DNA from: JANJUO01 sp942492935 | Lineage (GTDB): Bacteria > Bacteroidota > Ignavibacteria > Kapaibacteriales > UBA2268 | Length of the DNA: 64,000 nt | Direction: 5' to 3' | Assembly: GCA_942492935.1 (NCBI GenBank) | Contig: OW818654.1 | Location: forward strand, 186,001 to 250,000 | Shown: piece by piece, positions 61,345 through 64,000 of the stretch | How positions within the stretch are numbered: the first letter of the stretch is position 1 | Layout of the letters: every line of letters starts with the position of its first letter | Program-made: the position numbers and the translations under genes | The notes under the pieces: generated by a model | Databases searched by the model: none | What the model was told of the DNA's origin: nothing | What the model saw: only the letters and a program-made list of their open reading frames with translations

Positions 61345-61575
61345 AAATTCCTTGAAATTCCCATAGGGAATTAATGTTTGTAAGAAGAAACCCCACCTAA
61401 CCTCCCCAAAGGGAGGAATAATATGTAAAGTCCTCTACTTGGGGAGGATTTAGGTGGGGTTTACAATTATTCAATCCCTATGGGATTGTTGGACTTACGC
61501 CAGTTCCTTCCCCTTGGGGAAGGTTAGGTTGGGGTTTACAAACAATTAATCCCTAACGGGATTTTCAAAGAATTT
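61345..61575. repeat. GGGATT-type terminal-inverted-repeat element, copy C, with nested palindromes
   Basis: Its ends (AAATTCCTTGAAATTCCC; GGGATTTTCAAAGAATTT) match copies A and B. The interior is longer and carries nested inverted repeats: AAACCCCACCTAACCTCCCC with GGGGAGGATTTAGGTGGGGT, then CCTTCCCCTTGGGGAAGG and TTAGGTTGGGGTTTAC. It therefore looks like a repeat in which other repeats have inserted. Confidence 0.85.
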
Positions 61576-61655
61576 CATGTTTTGATTATTTTTATATTGT
61601 GCGAAATATAAATTTTTTCATTCAAATAACAAAGCAATTTAAAAAATATCAATTC

Positions 61656-61789
61656 GGCTCTTATCTAACTTGTGAATTAACCTTCCGAAGGTTCAAAACC
61701 TTCCGAAGGTTCAAAACCTTCGGAAGGTTTTTACCAAAGTTAGCTGTAATTTGCTCGTGAATTTTTTCATTTGGCGACTGAATAGTCAC
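61656..61789 (-). repeat. CTTCCGAAGG hairpin element, inverted copy 2
   Basis: In reverse it follows the element at 25371-25483: GTGACTATTCAGTCGCCAAA, CAAATTACAGCTAACTTTGG, a CCTTCCGAAGG-type hairpin (here duplicated), then CACAAGTTAGATAAGAGCC. A short fragment of the same family (TTTGGCGACTGAGTAGTTGC) lies at 41328-41347. Confidence 0.85.
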
Positions 61790-61970
61790 TTTTTTTGAAA
61801 TTTCCAAAAAAAAGTTTTCAACATAGATAGTTTGTTAATAAAAAATTGTAAAAAAATTGGTAAAATTTATAGATGTTGTCTAATAATAACACATATTTTT
61901 CAAGTATTTGAAAAAATTATCAAAAAAATTGAAAAAAAATGCAAAATATTTTGAAAAATTAAAAATATTC

Positions 61971-62002
61971 TTTGAAAGTTCTAAATAAATTGCGTAGTTT
62001 TG
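61971..62002 (+). promoter_or_regulatory. Bacteroidota-type promoter P1 of the str operon
   Basis: TTTG at 61971-61974 and TAGTTTTG at 61995-62002 are separated by 20 bases, a match to the TTTG-N19-21-TAnnTTTG promoter consensus of Bacteroidota. It lies 135 bases upstream of the rpsL start. Confidence 0.75.
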
Positions 62003-62051
62003 TATTCTTTTTCAATTGGAAAAAATAAAAATTGAAATAAGAAAAAAATAT

Positions 62052-62083
62052 TTTGGTAGAAAAAAAAATATTTCGTAATTTTG
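62052..62083 (+). promoter_or_regulatory. Bacteroidota-type promoter P2 of the str operon
   Basis: TTTG at 62052-62055 and TAATTTTG at 62076-62083, again with a 20-base spacer, 54 bases upstream of the rpsL start. Together with P1 this gives two tandem consensus promoters. Confidence 0.8.
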
Positions 62084-62136
62084 AAAACTCTGTCGCCATA
62101 TAAATTGGTTGAGTTAAAATAATGGAGAATGGTTAA

Positions 62137-62547
62137 GTGCCAACGATTAGTCAGTTAGTAAGAAAAGGTAGAAAAAGAGTAACATACAAAAGCAAATCTG
62201 CTGCATTAAAGTCATGTCCACAAAGACGTGGGGTTTGCACGAGAGTATATACTACAACACCTAAGAAGCCAAATTCGGCATTGAGAAAAGTTGCTCGTGT
62301 TCGTTTAACAAGTCTGCACGAAGTAACTGCTTATATACCAGGTGAAGGACATAATCTTCAGGAACACTCAATTGTTTATGTTCGTGGTGGTAGAGTAAAA
62401 GACTTGCCGGGTGTTCGTTATCACATCGTGAGAGGAACTGCGGACTCGCAGGGAGTTGACGGAAGAAAACAAGGTCGTTCAAAATATGGAACAAAACGTC
62501 CTAAACCAGGACAACCTGTAGCTGTAAAAGGCAAAGGCAAGAAATAA
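62137..62547 (+). CDS. rpsL: 30S ribosomal protein S12
   Basis: The 136-residue protein starts at GTG and matches S12 throughout: PTISQLVRKGRKRVTYKSKS, TTPKKPNSALRKVARVRLT, PGEGHNLQEHSIVYVRGGRV (region of streptomycin-resistance residues) and KPKPGQP-like end. Lys is present at the KPNSALRK position equivalent to K43, i.e. the usual streptomycin-sensitive state. It is followed by rpsG after 33 bases and fusA, the conserved str operon. Two consensus promoters lie upstream. Confidence 0.98.
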   Translation: MPTISQLVRKGRKRVTYKSKSAALKSCPQRRGVCTRVYTTTPKKPNSALRKVARVRLTSLHEVTAYIPGEGHNLQEHSIVYVRGGRVKDLPGVRYHIVRGTADSQGVDGRKQGRSKYGTKRPKPGQPVAVKGKGKK

Positions 62548-62580
62548 GAAAATTTGATAAAATTAAATAAATAAGAAGCG

Positions 62581-63048
62581 ATGAGAAAAAGAAGAGCAGA
62601 GAAAAGACCATTAGTTCCAGATCCAAAATTTGGAGACTTGATAGTTTCGAGATTTGTAAACAATATAATGTTGCAGGGAAAGAAAAATACTGCCAGAAAA
62701 GTAGTTTACGATGCGATGGCGATTATTGAAGAAAAAACAAAGCAAGATCCTTTGGAAACTTTTAAGAAAGCCGTTTCGAATGTAGCACCTATGGTGGAAG
62801 TTCGTTCTCGTCGTGTTGGTGGTGCTACTTATCAGGTACCTGTAGATGTACGTGAAGAAAGAAGAATTGCATTGGCAATCCGCTGGTTGAAGAACTATTC
62901 TAAAAGCAGACGTGATAAATCAATGGCAATGAAATTAGCATCAGAATTGATGGCTGCAGCGAAAGGCGAAGGTTCATCAGTTAAAAAGCGTGAAGATACT
63001 CATAGAATGGCTGAAGCCAATAAAGCTTTTGCTCATTTTAAATGGTAA
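62581..63048 (+). CDS. rpsG: 30S ribosomal protein S7
   Basis: The 155-residue protein matches S7: MRKRRAEKRPLVPDPKFGD, VSRFVNNIMLQGKKNTARKV, EVRSRRVGGATYQVPVDVR and KKREDTHRMAEANKAFAHF. It nucleates assembly of the 16S 3' domain. It sits between rpsL and fusA, the standard order. Confidence 0.98.
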   Translation: MRKRRAEKRPLVPDPKFGDLIVSRFVNNIMLQGKKNTARKVVYDAMAIIEEKTKQDPLETFKKAVSNVAPMVEVRSRRVGGATYQVPVDVREERRIALAIRWLKNYSKSRRDKSMAMKLASELMAAAKGEGSSVKKREDTHRMAEANKAFAHFKW

Positions 63049-63100
63049 TGATTATTTATGTTGTTCTTTGTAAATTTATGATAACCTTGCAGATTAAGCA

Positions 63101-64000
63101 ATGCCACGCTTAACAGACATATCGAGGCTCAGAAACATTGGTATAATGGCGCATATTGATGCGGGCAAAACTACCACTACTGAGCGTATCCTGTATTACT
63201 CCGGATATCTGCATAAACTTGGTGCCGTTGATGACGGAACAGCGTTTATGGATTTTATGGAGCAAGAGAAAGAACGGGGTATTACGATTATGTCTGCGGC
63301 AACAACCTGTTTCTGGAAAGAGCATCAAATTAATATAATTGATACTCCCGGACACGTTGATTTTACTGCGGAAGTACAAAGGTCTTTAAGAGTGTTAGAT
63401 GGCGCCATAGCAGTTTTCTGCGGAGTGGGTGGCGTTGAACCACAAAGCGAACGAGTTTGGCATCAAGCCGATGAGTTTGCTGTTCCGAGAATAGCTTTTG
63501 TGAACAAGATGGATAGAATTGGTGCAAATTTTGAAAGAGTTCTTTCGATGATGAAAGATAAACTCGCTGCAAAACCAGTAGCAATACAAATCCCAATCGG
63601 TTCCGAATCCGAATTCAAAGGAGTTATTGACCTTATAAAGATGAAAGCGTTATACTTTGATGCTGAAAGCTATGGTTGGGAAATAAATGAGGGAGAAATT
63701 CCTGATGATATGATTGATATCGCAAATGATTACAGAAATACACTTTTGGAATCAGTTGCTGACCTTGATGATAGCATTTTGGAAAAATTCTTTTCTGGTG
63801 AACATATTTCAGTTGATGAAATAAAGAAAGCACTAAGGAAAGGTACAACTTCTCTTCGTTTAAATCCTGTATTTTGTGGTTCGTCATTGAGAAATATGGG
63901 CGTTCAACCGTTGATGGATTCAATCATTGATTATCTACCATCACCTCTTGAAGTAACATATTTTGATGGATATGACATAAATGACCACGAAAAAAGAATT
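63101..64000 (+). CDS. fusA: Elongation factor G, 5' part
   Basis: The gene starts at the ATG at 63101 and runs off the right edge (300 codons seen). The G domain is clear: NIGIMAHIDAGKTTTTERIL (P-loop), EKERGITIMSAATT (switch region), IIDTPGHVDFTAEVQRSLRV and AFVNKMDR. The switch region and GGVEPQSERVWHQADEF deviate a little from the commonest EF-G sequences (which read QERGITITSAATT and TVWRQAD). Whether another EF-G paralogue exists cannot be seen here. It is the third gene of the str operon. Confidence 0.97.
   Translation, partial: MPRLTDISRLRNIGIMAHIDAGKTTTTERILYYSGYLHKLGAVDDGTAFMDFMEQEKERGITIMSAATTCFWKEHQINIIDTPGHVDFTAEVQRSLRVLDGAIAVFCGVGGVEPQSERVWHQADEFAVPRIAFVNKMDRIGANFERVLSMMKDKLAAKPVAIQIPIGSESEFKGVIDLIKMKALYFDAESYGWEINEGEIPDDMIDIANDYRNTLLESVADLDDSILEKFFSGEHISVDEIKKALRKGTTSLRLNPVFCGSSLRNMGVQPLMDSIIDYLPSPLEVTYFDGYDINDHEKRI

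Larger units (their letters stand above)
61048..62136. other. 1.1-kb gene-free region upstream of the str operon
   Basis: It contains two dispersed repeat elements (61345-61575 and 61656-61789) and, at its right end, two promoter-like sequences for the ribosomal operon. The remainder is AT-rich (with a repeated GCATAAATTGTACCAAA / AATTGCACCAAAATTATTAA motif at 61155-61220) and shows no gene. Confidence 0.65.

Overview
The window is AT-rich bacterial chromosome from the Bacteroidota/Chlorobi side of the FCB group. Supporting signs are several secreted proteins with C-terminal type IX secretion (T9SS) sorting domains, a FecA-like TonB receptor, DUF2723/DUF2851/VanZ/DUF1573 genes, promoters of the Bacteroidota type (TTTG-N20-TAnnTTTG) before the str operon, and an elongation factor P with the Chlorobium-style loop (HRTPGNLRAF, Asn where Lys is usually modified). 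An Ignavibacteria or Candidatus Kapabacteria-like organism fits best; that placement is inference. No tRNA, rRNA, CRISPR array or prophage was seen; the one structural RNA is RNase P RNA.

Layout. 0-2.2 kb: end of a DUF2723 membrane protein and a beta-barrel gene. 2.2-5.9 kb: repeats, a T9SS-exported glutathione peroxidase, the wreck of a type IIG restriction gene, and a compact type II restriction-modification (R-M) system (controller, HNH nuclease, convergent methyltransferase). 6.1-12 kb, mostly minus strand: efp, DUF2851, lipoprotein, pyrF, tandem repeats, TonB receptor. 12.4-14.5 kb: a CAP-domain T9SS cargo. 15-22.8 kb: a housekeeping cluster (J-domain, PAP2, mnmE, mnmG, SDR, DUF1573, vanZ, rsmG, glycosyltransferase) holding two perfect parS sites. 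22.8-28 kb: a barrel, an AlbA_2 protein, acpS, a tiny winged-helix gene, two tandem T9SS genes plus a third stub, and palindromic repeats. 28.1-31 kb: serS, a DnaA-box cluster that is a good oriC candidate, rpiB, an enoyl-CoA hydratase. 31.2-36.4 kb: a complete type IIG R-M enzyme and a T9SS-exported peptidylarginine-deiminase-like protein. 36.7-43 kb: nif3, a zinc-ribbon protein, rnpB, an Hpt protein, a type 4 uracil-DNA glycosylase and a histidine ammonia-lyase-like gene. 43.2-49.1 kb: a type III R-M operon with a GxxExxY gene between mod and res. 49.7-57 kb: an eight-PAS histidine kinase, a CheW/CZB fusion, an oxidoreductase, an IS remnant and repeats. 57-61 kb: a MazG-like gene, an OmpR-type regulator and a large T9SS protein. 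62-64 kb: rpsL-rpsG-fusA.

Themes. (1) Replication and segregation: two parS sites, mnmE/mnmG/rsmG and an eight-member DnaA-box cluster lie within about 14 kb, suggesting the chromosome origin. (2) Defence: three intact R-M systems of different types plus one decayed one. (3) Repeats: at least five families of short palindromic elements fill nearly every large intergenic gap. One family (CACAGAG/CACAAAG type) surrounds the GxxExxY gene and appears to have entered the type III mod coding sequence, where it forms an in-frame 117-bp tandem array. (4) Secretion: six proteins carry recognisable or probable C-terminal sorting domains, including tandem paralogues with a mosaic pattern of identity.
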